Shown: positions 47,039 to 59,050 of the stretch, in pieces
How positions within the stretch are numbered: the first letter of the stretch is position 1
Layout: each line of letters opens with the position of its first letter
Assembly: GCF_036588685.1 (NCBI RefSeq)
Contig: NC_086386.1
Span: 68,942,682-69,006,681 of the forward strand
Length of the DNA stretch: 64,000 bases
From: Mytilus trossulus
Taxonomy: Eukaryota; Mollusca; Bivalvia; Mytilida; Mytilidae
Direction: 5' to 3'
Position numbers and translations under genes: made by a program
Notes under the pieces: generated by a model
The model's input: the letters and a program-made list of their open reading frames with translations, nothing else
Told to the model about the DNA's origin: nothing
The model's database searches: none

Positions 47039-47097
47039 TTATGTTACTGTAAGTTCATTTTCCATGTCGTTGGATGAAGTTCTGTTCGTTTCATAAT
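47039..47097 (-). CDS. Possible terminal exon of a minus-strand gene
   Basis: Acceptor CCTCTATTTCACAG before 47097, then a phase 1 entry coding YETNRTSSNDMENELTVT and TAA at 47039. The polar, acidic tail with a short hydrophobic end resembles a cytoplasmic C-terminus, but there is no family match. AATAAA occurs on the minus strand near 46555, about 480 bp downstream, giving a plausible 3' untranslated region. No convincing upstream exon was found, and its relation to exons 45083-45148 and 42106-42345 is unknown. Confidence 0.3.
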
Positions 47098-48249
47098 CTG
47101 TGAAATAGAGGAACCAAGAAAACTGTTTCGCTCACACGTATAAAATTAAACTCGACCCAAAGATGAAACAGCCCGTTGGATTGTGAAAAGATCATCCCTT
47201 AACATTAGTTATCAAAGGTATATGCTGTTCTGTTTTAGAACAAATAATATAAAAAAAGATATTAATAGTCATACTTGATAGTTTGTTTATTAATTCAAAT
47301 GTTTAGATATGATGATTTTATCCGTATCGTTATGATTGAAAGCGAAATTAATGTCAAACTTCGTTCTTTAATTAATATATAATTTAAAAAGATTTCGCTG
47401 AGAAAATTGATGACTGATTTTTCTGAATTGTCCGCCTCCATATGATTAGTATGAAACACAGAAAAATGAAAAACCTAATGTACACAGGGAAATCTTAGAT
47501 TTGAAAGAATATTTAATTCCTCTGGTTTGCACAAGTGTAACATAAATACAGGATGATCGTCCATAAAGTGCAAAACAATGTTCTTTTGAATGGAATACTA
47601 ATTAAATTAAATCACTCTTTTTATTAATATATGATAACCTAGTCCGCTGTACTATCATACTATTTTATTCGTCATCACTATCAGTCCTAATTCAGATTTG
47701 TTAACGACAGACAACATGTGATGACACTACTTTGGGTCAGATTAGCTTAAGGAAAACCGACGAAATTAGTTAAAAGGTTATTCAAGGCAGTAATTGATTG
47801 TAGGAAGTTGATGCACGATCGGTTCTTTCAGTTGTTGATGAACATAAGGATACATCAAGATTGATTAAAAACAATTATTTGCAGGCGCACCATCTTTCAT
47901 ATTTATTTTCACTGATTATACAAAAATATTCATATTCAATTAAAAATATATTTAAACATATAGTATGAAATAATTACAAGTTATAAATGTTTGTGTGTTC
48001 TAGAAAGGACGCTAGTAATTGACCCTTATAATGACTGTCGAATAATGCCAATATAGATATGACCTATTATCTTTCTTTTGAAATGTTGTCATACATTCTT
48101 ATATTGGAGCTTCATATTCATGAAATTATTTTAATGACAAATCATAAAACACCTAAAAAGAGCGGTCTTGAGCGATATGTATTGCAAATCTGTGCAAGAC
48201 GCAAATGTAAAACAAGTTTATACCCATATGGGCTTGTTTCAAACAATGA

Positions 48250-48445
48250 TGAATATTTTGGAGTTTAGTATGGCGTTCTTTATCACTGAACTAGTATACA
48301 TATTTGTTGAGGGGCCAGTTAAAGGACGCCTTCGGGTGCGGGATTTCTCGCTGCACTGAAGACCTATTATTGACCTTCTGCTGTTGTCTATTCTATGGTC
48401 GGGTTGTTGTCTCTTTGACATATTCCCCATGTTCATTCTCAGTTC
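48250..48445 (+). mobile_element. Family C retroelement tail, old truncated copy
   Basis: GTATGGCGTTCTTTATCACT, GAGGGGCCAGTTAAAGGACG, GGGTGCGGGATTTCTCGCTG, CGGGTTGTTGTCTCTTTGAC, then CCCCATGTTCATTCTCAG at the 3' end. More diverged than the other copies and only about 200 bp long. Confidence 0.7.
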
Positions 48446-48680
48446 TATTTTCTCTGAAATATCAGAAGCAATGATACATAAATAAAGAAATAAACACATA
48501 GTGAGATAAGCTTACGGATCTTCAACATAAAGACAGAAAAGTAAGCATTTGTCCAAAAAAAAAAGGTGTGTAATGTCGTTTGTGCAGAAGATTAACTACA
48601 GAAATTACGATGTATAATTAATTATAAGAGTTAAAATGATGATTTGGTGTTTTAACAGAATTATTTGTATTAAGTATTTA

Positions 48681-48860
48681 ATAGTTATCAAAGGTACCAG
48701 GATTATAATTTAGTACGCCAGACGAGCGTTTCGTCTACATAAGACTCATCAGTGACGCTCATATCAAAATATTTATAAAGCCAAACAAGTGCAAAGTTGA
48801 AGAGCATTGAGAATCCAAAATTCCAAAAAGTTTTGCCAAATACAGCTAAGGTATTTGCAA
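48681..48860 (+). repeat. Family A repeat
   Basis: ATAGTTATCAAAGGTACCAG, TACGCCAGACGAGCGTTTCG, CATCAGTGACGCTCATATCA, GTTGAAGAGCATTGAGAATC and CCAAAAAGTTTTGCCAAATA. Confidence 0.75.
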
Positions 48861-49169
48861 GGATGTAAACTGTTGTAGGAAGAATTTTATAAAAGATTTA
48901 ATGACTTGAGAATTTCAGGAAAAGTATCAAAAGTCATAGGTACTTCGGGACAGGAAAATGTTTTTTAACCGTCCTCCTTTATTTCCAAAATTCCCATTTT
49001 TTGTTTTCTATTAATTTCATTATGAACATACATTTAGTGTACATGTATAATGAACATTCCAGTCAGAGCCTGTAATTCAGTGGTTCAGTGAAATTTGTTT
49101 TTCGTTCATTTTTTGTGCATAAATAGGGCTGTTAGTTTTCTCATTTGAATTGTTTTACATTTAAATTTC

Positions 49170-49375
49170 TGGATCCGCCACTGCAGAGGGGCCCTGATCC
49201 CAATATCCCGGGCCTAAAAACATGAAATCCCGAGGTTCTGAATTTATTATACAAATTAAATATCTCGACATCCCGAAATTCGAAATAAGAAATCCCGGAT
49301 CCCGAAATGGTCAATCCTGAAATTTCTATCTTAAAAACACCCGTCTCGAAAGTGTATTTTCTTTTTACAGTCAAT
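49170..49375. repeat. Patch of recurring ATCCCGAAAT-like words
   Basis: ATCCCG or CCCGAAAT variants occur about eight times (AATATCCCGGGCC, GAAATCCCGAGG, ACATCCCGAAATTCG, AAATCCCGGATCCCGAAATG) with irregular spacing. The nearby GGATCCGCCACTG is echoed at about 55030 as GGATCTGCCACTG. Confidence 0.4.
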
Positions 49376-49474
49376 TCTCAGTTTAATAATTGATCTACAG
49401 CGGTCATTGATATATTATTCAGACCATCTCTATTAAATAAGCCCTGTGACTTCAATTGATAGTAAACTTGAAAA

Positions 49475-49690
49475 TGATATCAGACAGAAAATACACTTTA
49501 TTCGTAGTATATGTATTTGTTTCAAAGTAAAAAAGAAAACGCAAACCGGAGGTCTTATCTGACTTTAATTTCGTCCAATGACGAATATAAGACAGAAAAT
49601 ACACTGTATTTGTTGTATTAATGTATGTTCAAAGTATACAGAAAAACGCAAACCGGAAGTCTAATCTGACTTAAAATTTCGCCCAATGAC
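49475..49690 (+). repeat. Two tandem units of about 110 bp
   Basis: Each unit has AGACAGAAAATACACT, then TTCAAAGTA, AACGCAAACCGGA, GTCT, ATCTGACTT, TTTCG, CCAATGAC in order. Second unit about 112 bp after the first. Confidence 0.6.
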
Positions 49691-49987
49691 GGAAACATAT
49701 CCGGACGTCTTTTTTGTCGTTTTTTCACCCAAAATAACTCAATCTGAATAATCATATGAATGGATTACAAATGCGATTATGCACTGTACCCATAGGACAC
49801 AGAGGCATGATGATTAATTTATTGTGGAAAGAAGAGAAGCGACACCAAAAATGAGGTCTTCTCGTTTAATAGTATAGATAAAAGTTCACATCAAGTCTTT
49901 TACCTTTTCTTATTTTCTTATTATTTGATTGATTGATTGGTCTATAGAATATCTGGATAGAATGAAGACATCGTGTTTTATATAGAT

Positions 49988-50203
49988 TACTGTAATTCAG
50001 AAATTACTGCCATGTTTTTGTTAGTGCGAAAAATGCGACAGGATTATAACCGCAAAAGTTTAAACTCGAATTTGAAATTTTTTATACACCAAAAAAAAAA
50101 AGAAAGTTTTTTCTCAATATCGCAAAAATAAAAAATCGCATATCATTTCAAAATGACGAAATCGTAGATATAAATGCATGCAATAATTTCTGAATTTACA
50201 GTA
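49988..50203. mobile_element. 216-bp inverted-terminal-repeat element
   Basis: Starts TACTGTAATTCAGAAATTAC and ends with the reverse complement of TACTGTAAATTCAGAAATTA. TA at both ends suits a Tc1/mariner-type MITE. The interior has a recurring CGCAAAA word. Unrelated in sequence to the 221-bp element at 6192 and 8271. Confidence 0.7.
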
Positions 50204-51284
50204 GTTGGTCTAAATAGTTAGCATGTAGATAAATTGATTGGCTAAAATTTCACAATCGCTTCTCAATTGATTGCATAGGACCATTTGCTTGATTAAATGA
50301 TACATTGAGTGTTTGATTGATTGAAAGTTCCATAACATATTTCATATTGATTGATTGCTTTCTTAGTTGTTATTGTGATGTCCAGTGACAAATAGTAAAC
50401 GCATATTCTTAACAACTGAATGATGAATATTCCCTGATGATCAAAATTGTGATTTTTTAGGGATATTAAATATTTAACACATCTCTAATTTTCCCTTTCA
50501 AAAGATGTTCTTGAATATTTGTCACTAGTCGACACAAACAAAAAATAATCAATGTATAAACGAGTCTGTTAGAATTATGCAAATTTTCAACAAATTACAT
50601 GACCAAGTATTCAACCAACCAAACAAACAATAATTGAAACACCAATACACTTAATGACCGACCGATATGAAGTACGAGTCACTTCCTTTTATGCAAACAT
50701 TTTATCAACAAAGCAATCAACAAACAATCATGTTAATCGCAGAAATATGGAATAGAATTGTTTGCTAAAACAGCTATTTACCAAAACAATTATATTATAT
50801 TCATTGATTGTAATGTTTAACTTATAAATGTAAGAGAAAATATAAAGTTATAAAATCCACACTTTTGATATGGTTCCCTTTTTAGTTGTCTCGAAACTAG
50901 ATCTTAGTCTCTGAAGAGTCATCTGTAACTATTTATCTAACATGTCTATAAACCAATACTTACTTTTGCAGATGTAATGAGATGTTAATTAATTTGCGCT
51001 TACACAGTTTTAAACAAGAACAAATTATATTTTTCTTTATATAAAATGGTATTAAACATGTTAAATTTTAGTGTACTTTAATTTTTTCACAGATTCTTTT
51101 TCCATTGCAAATGATATTTGTATATGTTCTTATCCAAATTAACATAAGGATGTACTAAGGTGAGGTTTTTGAATTTGTGTCAAATGTCGGATTCCTTGGT
51201 GTTTTTCCCTACGATACAAGGTAAAATATTTTGCAACATAACACCCATTTATTTTTTCACATTAAACTTGATAGCAAATGTAGG

Positions 51285-51450
51285 TCTACGTACGGCATTC
51301 TTAAGTAAGGCCTATACCACATAGTCAGATATAAAAGGCCCCGAAATGAAAAATATAAAACAATCCCAACGAAAAAATAACGTTCTTATTCATGTACAAA
51401 AAATAATGGAAACAAATATTAAGTAAAACAGCAACAAAGCACTAGTACTA
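51285..51450 (-). repeat. Diverged family B repeat
   Basis: TAGGTCTACGTACGGCATTC, ACCACATAGTCAGATATAAA, AGGCCCCGAAATGAAAAATA and TTCATGTACAAAAAATAATG in family B order. Confidence 0.55.
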
Positions 51451-52857
51451 ACACTAGACAGTTTTCTTTCCATTTTGATTTTTAAACATTTTTTAAGGTT
51501 ATATATGTTGTATCAACAGAATGAAGTGCAATGATACTTATAATAATGGATACATTAATTTATCCTATCCTTATACTCGAATAACTTCCCTGTGAATAAG
51601 ATCTTCTTTGTCTTAATGCAAAGATGTGCTTCATTTCTTCCATTCGAATTATCTAGCGTCGCTTCTTTATCTGTTTAAGCAGTTTGCTTTGAAGATCGGT
51701 GCCTGAATGTGATTGCTATTAAAATATGTAAATAGTTAACCCTTATTTTTACTACACTACTAATTCGTCTATTTAAAAATGTAATTTTGAACAAAGACCC
51801 CTTTGCTAAAATAATTAACAAAAAAAAATAAAAAAATCAGAGACACATATCAAATAATAAAAAAAAAATTTCGTTTAATAAATAAAGATTTTACAATATA
51901 ATTGGATTTCAATAAAAATAGATTGACAATTAAGAAATTTAACAAAAATACATTACAAAAATGTAGCATTCAGCGATCGTGTGCTGTCAATTAACTCATA
52001 TAAGGCTTATTTATAATGATAACTCTACTTAATTTAAGCTATTAGACATTTTTCGAACATATGGCAACTATTTAGTCATCAAAGTTAGACATAAAAAAGC
52101 TGAAAACTCACATACACGAAGGCTTTGAACTAAGATATTACACCAAATAGTGATGTTGCCATAAGAATCGTCGACACAAATAGACCAGCATTTGAACATT
52201 GATATTGATTTTTTTACGTGTGATATCTAAAGGATTATTTTTTTTTAATATTTAAATATATTTTTTTTTACACGGAATGTTAACTGATTATATCACTTGC
52301 AATGCATGAAACTTTTTGTCCTGGGTGTGAGTCAACACGAATCAACTAACAATACAAGTATTTCTCAACTGTGTGTATCAACACACTAGGTTTTCAGATA
52401 CCGGAATAGGCTTCTGATTTATCAATTTACCGATTTTTTCCAATTATCATTGTGATAATTTGACTGAATATGGATAGTTATGCATGTTATGCAAGGATAT
52501 GCATGCATATCGGAACCCCGACATAAAAACAGTCTCGCTCATTTTAAAGTTCATTCGATAATCTAAAGTAATTCTACTGTCAGCTTGATGTGTATCTTCT
52601 TGAGGATTTTTTTTTATATTGAACGTTGTTAAACAAATGTTGTATCAAATAAACATACTCGCTCTCAAATTTCTATTGCGAAATGTTGAGCATGAACATA
52701 TTGCAAAATATGTTTGTTACCCATATTCTAGAAAAGTGCGTAGTAATATTATTACCTTTTAAATAGGAAAAGCAGTTTCTGAAGATTGCATCGTTTTTGA
52801 TGAATTGTAGTTCCATAGTGACTTATTGGTATCTTTGAACTGTCCTGTTTGCTTTAC

Positions 52858-53310
52858 CTTATGATTCTGAAAACACAATTAAGGGCATGAATACGTAACA
52901 TTCTTTGATTTTGGTGTTTAAAATAAAGTGTAAAATTAGGTATGCTTGTCTTGAATAATTCTACAATACCAAAACAAATCACAAGACATCATATCCATAA
53001 GTTGTGTTCAAGGTTGGGTTTGAGTGGTAAATGGGACTACCAAATAAATCTTTTTTTTTTAAATGCGGAATTGAAGATTGTGATGTTTATTTATATTTAT
53101 ATGACATAATCTAATACTAGCTAGTTGTAATCTTTCTCACTATTTGATTAAGAATATGAGATACACAAAGAATCAATTCTCATTTGTTTTTCAACAGGTG
53201 TTTTCAGGATGAGACATAAACTCTTTCCATACGTTGCAAATAAAAATTTCAGAGTTGTGTTTCTTTTGATATAAATTCAAGAATCAAAAACTGATATTTT
53301 CACTCACCAT
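52858..53310 (-). CDS. Weak candidate 5' exons of a minus-strand gene
   Basis: An ATG at 53310-53308 sits directly before a canonical donor (AAAATG|GTGAGT). A strong acceptor (TTGTGTTTTCAG) precedes 52866, where AATCATAAG is followed by a donor-like GTAAAG at 52857. Spliced this way the start would read MNHK and continue in phase 0, matching the phase of exon 45083-45148. If the short exon is read through instead, a stop appears after FPI. The only evidence is splice signals. Confidence 0.2.
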
Positions 53311-54930
53311 TTTCAAATCTTCTGTGCGAAAACAAACTTTTATGTCAACGAAGGATTCTGCTATTTTAAAGATGATTGTTCTCTGCGTTCAATTTCCATT
53401 ACCGTATTTTGAACATATGTGATTCAAATCCGGCGAATATAGAGCCCAGGCTCTATCTAAGTTTAAAAAAGAAGCAATCTTTCTCTTGACGTTAAAATGA
53501 AATTGACAACTGATGAAACTGAACAAATTCAACCGTGTCATCTTAAGAATTATGGTACAATGAACGGTTAAAATGAACTCAAATATCAGACTAAAGGTCT
53601 CGTTTATTCACAATCAGACATTGGATACTTTACACATCTGTTTTCACATAAGAAACGTTAAATACAACCTTGAGAATATCAATTCTCTCAGTTAGTTCAA
53701 ACCACTGTTTCAGTTTCACTTAAATATTAACGAAAAGGTAATTTTACGTATTGTATTGTTCTAATGTTACATAATAATTGTAAAAGATTTTTAAACTAAA
53801 AATATTACCTTAATATTGAGCAGGAATCCACAACCTAAATATAAAAAATATCTGATCGGATTGTGTTATATTCAAAAGGTCAAGTGACATTTGGAATTTT
53901 TTTTTATGTGAAAATCTTTAAATAGGATAGTTCATCAGTAATGTTCTGTTATACTCGTTCATAAAATAAAAATAAAAATATGACTTTATCATTAAGCAGG
54001 AAGATAAACACGTGAGCAACATAAATAGAAAAACGGTCAAATAATTATATATCTAAAAGGGCACGTAATGTTTGGTAATTTCTACGTGAAAAAATGAACT
54101 TTGTAAAGTAAGAAGGTTACATCAGATCTGTGCAATACTATTGCATACAATATGAAGTAGGATATATAGTATAATTGTACATACAGTGGTCATACAAAAC
54201 AATACTCTTAAACGACATAGATAAAATTCTACATTATTTGTAAACTGTACAGCTTATTTTGCCTCTTGTGTTGTTTGTTTAAACTAACACCAGTTTGTAT
54301 TATCTGCCGTGGTTAACAGACACAAATAATTCAAATATTCAATCAATAAATTGAAAGAATATGCATATTACATTTTCAGAATAGTTTTTAGGTACAATTC
54401 CTTTACACATCTAAAGTGAATGAAGAAATGTACCCTCCCATATGTGTCCCTGGGCTATTTAAGAATCACAATTCAAAACATTAACCTAATTTGACCATTG
54501 TTGAATTTCTAGTAAGTCAGTTTAACTTTTTCTTTATAATAGAAAAAAGATAAAGGATAAGTTTGGCGCAGCTTAATATGACCACATAGGTCGAACCCTG
54601 AGCATATATCCAAGTACACAGCGCACCTAATTAAGGTATTTCCCCTCCGTGAGGACCTTATTGTTTTTCTAATTTTGTTTTCTTCCAGTATTTTTTTTTA
54701 CATGCCCTGCCCTCGTTTCTATTGAAGTCATCAAGACTAAATATTGACCATCGATAGACGATATTATGACCTTTAACCGGTTGAGGCTGTGTAGGATTTC
54801 ATCAGTAGTTCAAGACCTTCAATTTGAGGTCAATGTCAGGTCATGAAACATAATTACAATCCTGACATGTTCGGACAGATTCTACTCTATTGGATCAAAA
54901 TCTTTACAATATGCTGAATCACTGTCAGAT
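53311..54930. other. Non-coding stretch
   Basis: No exon or clear repeat recognised, apart from a short family F end fragment near 54565-54605 (TTGGCGCAGCTTAATATGAC, AGGTCGAACCCTG). Confidence 0.4.
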
Positions 54931-54973
54931 GTGGTGGTGGTGGTGGTGTGTGTGTGTGTGGGGGGGGGGGGGG
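54931..54973 (+). repeat. Compound microsatellite
   Basis: GTGGTGGTGGTGGTG, then GTGTGTGTGTGTG, then a run of about 14 G. The G run is a likely source of sequencing length error. Confidence 0.9.
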
Positions 54974-57024
54974 TATATAGGGAAATACTGAAGCGTGACT
55001 GGATTGAATCCCCCTTACTGAAAGTACTGGATCTGCCACTGATGTGTTTCTTTGAATTTCTTATTTTGTTCAATCACATTTAATAATGTACCCTTTCATA
55101 CTTAATACTAGATCGCAAGAGCTTTTTCAGATATAATCGAACCTTTATTGCATAAAAAGTAAAATATTAAAAAAAGGATTATCAGAATATCATGACATTT
55201 TTGATAGCGCATGTATTATCACCCCTAGGTTCAGTATCAGCCTAAGAGGCGCATGGCTCGAGGGCTGATAATACATGCGATATGAAAAATAACATGTTAT
55301 GATCTTTTTATCATATACTTCAACAATGGAGAAAAACAACAGATATATTGATCCTTTTATGTGGTTCTCAAATATTTAAAGAGTTCAAAGAGTAAAAAGT
55401 TCAGACGTCGAACCCCAAATGCAGTACATTCGATATGATTTTTTTCTTTCATATTCCTCAACAGAGAAGAAAAATAGCAGTATGATATATTTTAATACGG
55501 ATGATAAAAAAATAATTCAACAATTTACATAATGCTGTTTGGAAAAGTCAACATTTTACTTTTTATACGACCGCAAAAATTGAAAGTTTTTTGGTCGTAA
55601 ATTGGTATCACGTTGGCGTTGACGTCGTCGGTCGTCGGCGTTCGAAGACTTTTGGTTTTCGCACTATAACTTTAGTATAAGTGAATAGAAATCTATGAAA
55701 TTTTAACACAAGGTTTATGACCATAAAAGGAAGGTTTGGATTGATTTTGGAAGTTTTGGTCCACACAGTTTGGGAATTAGGGGCCAAAAAGGGCCGAAAT
55801 AAGCATTTTCTTGGTTTTCGCACTATAACTTTAGTTTAAGTAAATAGAAATCTGTGAAATTTTGACACAAGGTTTATGACCACTTAAAGAAGGTTGGGAT
55901 CGATTTTGGGAGTTTTGGTCCAAACAGTTTAGGAATTAGGGGCCAAAAAGGGCCCAAATAAGCATTATTCTTGGTTTTCGCACAATAACTTTAGTATAAG
56001 TTAATAGAAATCAATGAAATTTAAACACAAGGTTTATGAACACAAAAGAAAGGTTGAGATTGATTTTAGGAGTTGAGGTCCCAACAGTTTAGGAATAAGG
56101 GGCCAAAAAGGGGCCCAAATAAGCATTGTTCTTGGTTTTTGCACCATAACTTAAGTATAAGTAAATAGAAATCTATAAAATTTAAACTCAAGGTTTATGA
56201 CCATAAAAGGAAGGTTGGGATTGATTTTGAAAGTTTTGGTCCCAACAGTTTGGGAATAAAGGGCCAAAAAGGGATCAAATACACATTTTCTTGGTTTTCG
56301 CACTATAACTTTAGTTTAAGTAAATAGAAATCTATGAAATTTTGACACAAGGTTTATGACCACTAAAGGACGGTTGGGATTGATTTTGGGAGTTTTGGTC
56401 CCAACAGTTTAGGAATAATGGGCCATAAAAGGGGCCCAAATTTTTCTTGGTTTTCGCACCATAACTTAAGTATAAGTACATAGAAATCTATGAAATTTAT
56501 ACACAAGGTTTATGGCCATAAAAGGAAGGTTGGGAATGATTTTGGGAGTTTTGGTCCAAACAGTTTAGGAATAAGGGGCCAAAAAGGGGCCCAAATAAGA
56601 ATTATATTGGTTTTCGCACCATAACTTAAGTATAAGTAAATAGAAATCTATGAAATTTAAACACAAGGTTTATAACCATAAAAGGAAGGTTGGGATTGAT
56701 TTTGGGAGTTTTGGTCCCAACAGTTTATGAATTAGGGGCCCAAAGGGTCCAAAATTAAACTTTGTTTTAATTCATCAAAATTGAATAATTGGGGTTCTTT
56801 GATATGCCGAATCTAACTGTGTATGTAGATTCTTAAGTTTTGGTCCCATTTTCAAATTGGTCTACATTAAGGTCCAAAGGGTCCAAAATAAAACTAAGTT
56901 TGATTTAAAAAAAATTGAATTCTTGGGGTTCTTTGATATGCTGAATCTAAATATGAACTTAGATTTTTGATTATTGGCCCAGTTTTCAAGTTGGTCCAAA
57001 TTGGGGTCCAAAATTAAAATTTAA

Positions 57025-58239
57025 AATTGAGAATGGAAATGGGGAATGTGTCAAGGAGACAACAACCCGACCAAATAAAAAACAACAGCAGAAGGTCACC
57101 AACAGGTCTTCAATGTAGCGAGAAATTCCCGCACCCGGAGGCGTCCTTCAGCTGGCCCCTAAACAAATATATACTAGTCCAGTGATAATGAACGCCATAC
57201 TAATTTCCAAATTGTACACAAGAAACTAAAATTAAAATAATACAAGACTTACAAAGGCCAGAGGCTCCTGACTTGGGACAGGCGCAAAAATGCGGCGGGG
57301 TTAAACATGTTTGTGAGATCTCAACCCCCCCTATACCTCTAACCAATGTAGAAAGTAAACGCATAACAATACGCACATTAAAATTCAGTTCAAGAGAAGT
57401 CAGAGTCTGATGTCAGAAGATGTAACCAAAAAAAATAAACAAAATGACAAAAATACATAAATAACAACAGACTACTAGCAGTTAACTGACATGCCAGCTC
57501 CAGACTTCAATTAAACTGACTGAAAGATTATGATTTCATCATATGAACATCAGGCACAATCCTTCCCGTTAGGGGTTTAGTATCATAGCATCATAACATA
57601 TATGAGAAGAACATAACCCGTGTCAACAACTGTTTTTTAGAATAAATGTGTTTAGTTCCGATGCAAAGACCTTATCAGTGACTCAATATTAACGCCAAAA
57701 TATGCAATCTTTAATGACTTGACAACAGTATCGTAATTATATCCCTTCTTAATAAGTCTATTCAAAGGTTTTGTAAGTTTCTGAGGTGAATACTGACACC
57801 TTTGTGCTTTATAAAGAATATTTCCATAAAAAATTGGATGTGAAATACCTGAACGTATAAGAAGTCTGTTCGTTGAGCTATATTTACGAATGATGTCTTT
57901 ATACCGATGATAAAATTTAGTAAATGTTTTGACGAGTTTGTGATATCGAAAACCCTGGTGTAATAATTTTTCAGTAATACATAAATTTCTCTCGTTAAAA
58001 TCTAAAACATTGTTACATACACGAGCGAATCGTACAAGTTGAGATATATAAACACCGTAAGATGGTGACAAGGGAACGTCACCATCTAAAAACGGATAAT
58101 TAACGATAGGAAATGAAAAATCATCCCTTTTATCATAAATTTTAGTATTCAGCTTTCCGTTAATGATATAGATATCAAGATCGAGAAAAGGGCAGTGGTC
58201 ATTGTTAGTATTAGCTTTATTTAAAGTAAGTTCAACAGT
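57025..58239 (-). mobile_element. Retroelement 3' part (RT remnant plus family C tail)
   Basis: A single insertion into the family F array. The array motif GGTCCAAAATTAAA breaks off before 57025 and resumes as TGTTTGATTTCAACAAAAAT at 58240. Read on the minus strand it consists of 196 open codons of reverse transcriptase, a stop, then about 600 bp of 3' untranslated tail identical in layout to the other family C copies, ending at CCCCATTTCCATTCTCAATT. It is 5'-truncated within the RT gene, as expected of target-primed reverse transcription. Confidence 0.75.
57652..58239 (-). pseudogene. Reverse-transcriptase C-terminal half, open but truncated
   Basis: Open from the insertion boundary at 58239 to the TAA at 57652. 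Reads VELTLNKANTNNDHCPFLDL, DIYIINGKLNTKIYDKRDDF, SFPIVNYPFLDGDVPLSPSY, GVYISQLVRFARVCNNVLDF, then a basic region with KLLHQGFRYHKLVKTFTKFY and HRYKDIIRKYS, ending ESLIRSLHRN. FLDLDIYI and DKRDDF correspond to the strand and turn after the catalytic motif in RTs of this type; the catalytic YxDD itself lies 5' of the truncation. The layout (FLDLDI then a short domain, no endonuclease visible) recalls Penelope-like RTs, but the class is not proven. The remnant cannot make a functional enzyme. Confidence 0.75.
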
Positions 58240-59050
58240 TGTTTGATTTCAACAAAAATTGAATTCTTGGAGTTTTTTGATATGCTGAATCTAAACATGT
58301 ACTTAGATTTTTTTATGATGGGCCCAGTTTTCAAGTTGGTCCAAATCGTGGTCCAAAATTATACTTTGTTTGATTTCAATAAAAATTGAATCCTTGGGGT
58401 TCTTTGATATGTTGAATCTAAACATGTACTTATAATTTTTATTATGGACCCAGTTTTCAAGTTGGCCCAAATTGTGGTCCAAAATTAAACTTTGTTTGAT
58501 ATCAACAAACATTGAATCCTTTGGGTTTTTTGATATGCTGAATCTAAACCTGTATTCAGATTTTTGATTATCGGCCCTGTTTTCAAGTTGGTCCAAATTG
58601 CGGTCCAAAATTAAACTTTGTTTGATTTCAACAAAAATTGTATATATGGGGTTCTTTGGTATATGCTTAATCTAACCATGTATTCATATTTTTGATGTTT
58701 GGGCCCGGTAATCAGATTGGTCCACATTGAGGTCTTAAGGGTCCAAAATTGAACTTTATTTGCTTTCATCAAAAATTGAATTCTTGGGGTTCTTTGATAT
58801 GCTGAATCTAACCATGTATTAAGATTTTGGATATTGTACCATTATAGGTAATGTCCTATTTAAAATTTAAAGTTTTTAAGTTGAAGTTCTTAGACCACAT
58901 TCATTATGTGTCAGAAACCTGTGTTGTGTCAACTATTTAATCACAATCCAAATTCAGAGCTGTATCAAGCTTGAATGTTGTGTCCATACTTGCCCCAATG
59001 TTCAGGGTTCAAACTCTGTGGTCGTATAAAGCTGCGCCCTGCGGAGCATC

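Larger units (their letters stand above)
45149..53300. other. Long non-coding stretch, probably intronic
   Basis: Apart from a possible terminal exon (47039-47097), the contents are repeats: reverse family F remnants (45205-45740), family C and A fragments (48250-48445, 48681-48860), a CCCGAAAT-rich patch (49170-49375), tandem units (49475-49690), an inverted-repeat element (49988-50203) and family B (51285-51450). 46500-47030 and 51700-52300 are plain A/T-rich sequence. Confidence 0.45.
55561..59050. mobile_element. Family F composite element of tandem units
   Basis: The left end TTTTATACGACCGCAAAAAT and the reverse complement of the right end (GCTTTATACGACCACAGAG) share TTTATACGACC as an inverted terminus. 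The left part holds seven units of about 160 bp starting CTTGGTTTTCGCACTATAAC (near 55650, 55809, 55970, 56131, 56290, 56443, 56606). The right part holds seven units of about 125-135 bp with TTGGGGTTCTTTGATATGCT (near 56791, 56925, 58265, 58396, 58521, 58649, 58776). The second array is interrupted by a retroelement at 57025-58239. The right edge runs into CTGCGCCCTGCGGAGCATCT. No conserved coding frame. Confidence 0.65.

Noticed and set aside
54565..54605. tRNA-like B box (AGGTCGAACCCTG)
   Set aside because: No cloverleaf can be drawn around it, and the same text recurs as the end fragment of family F.
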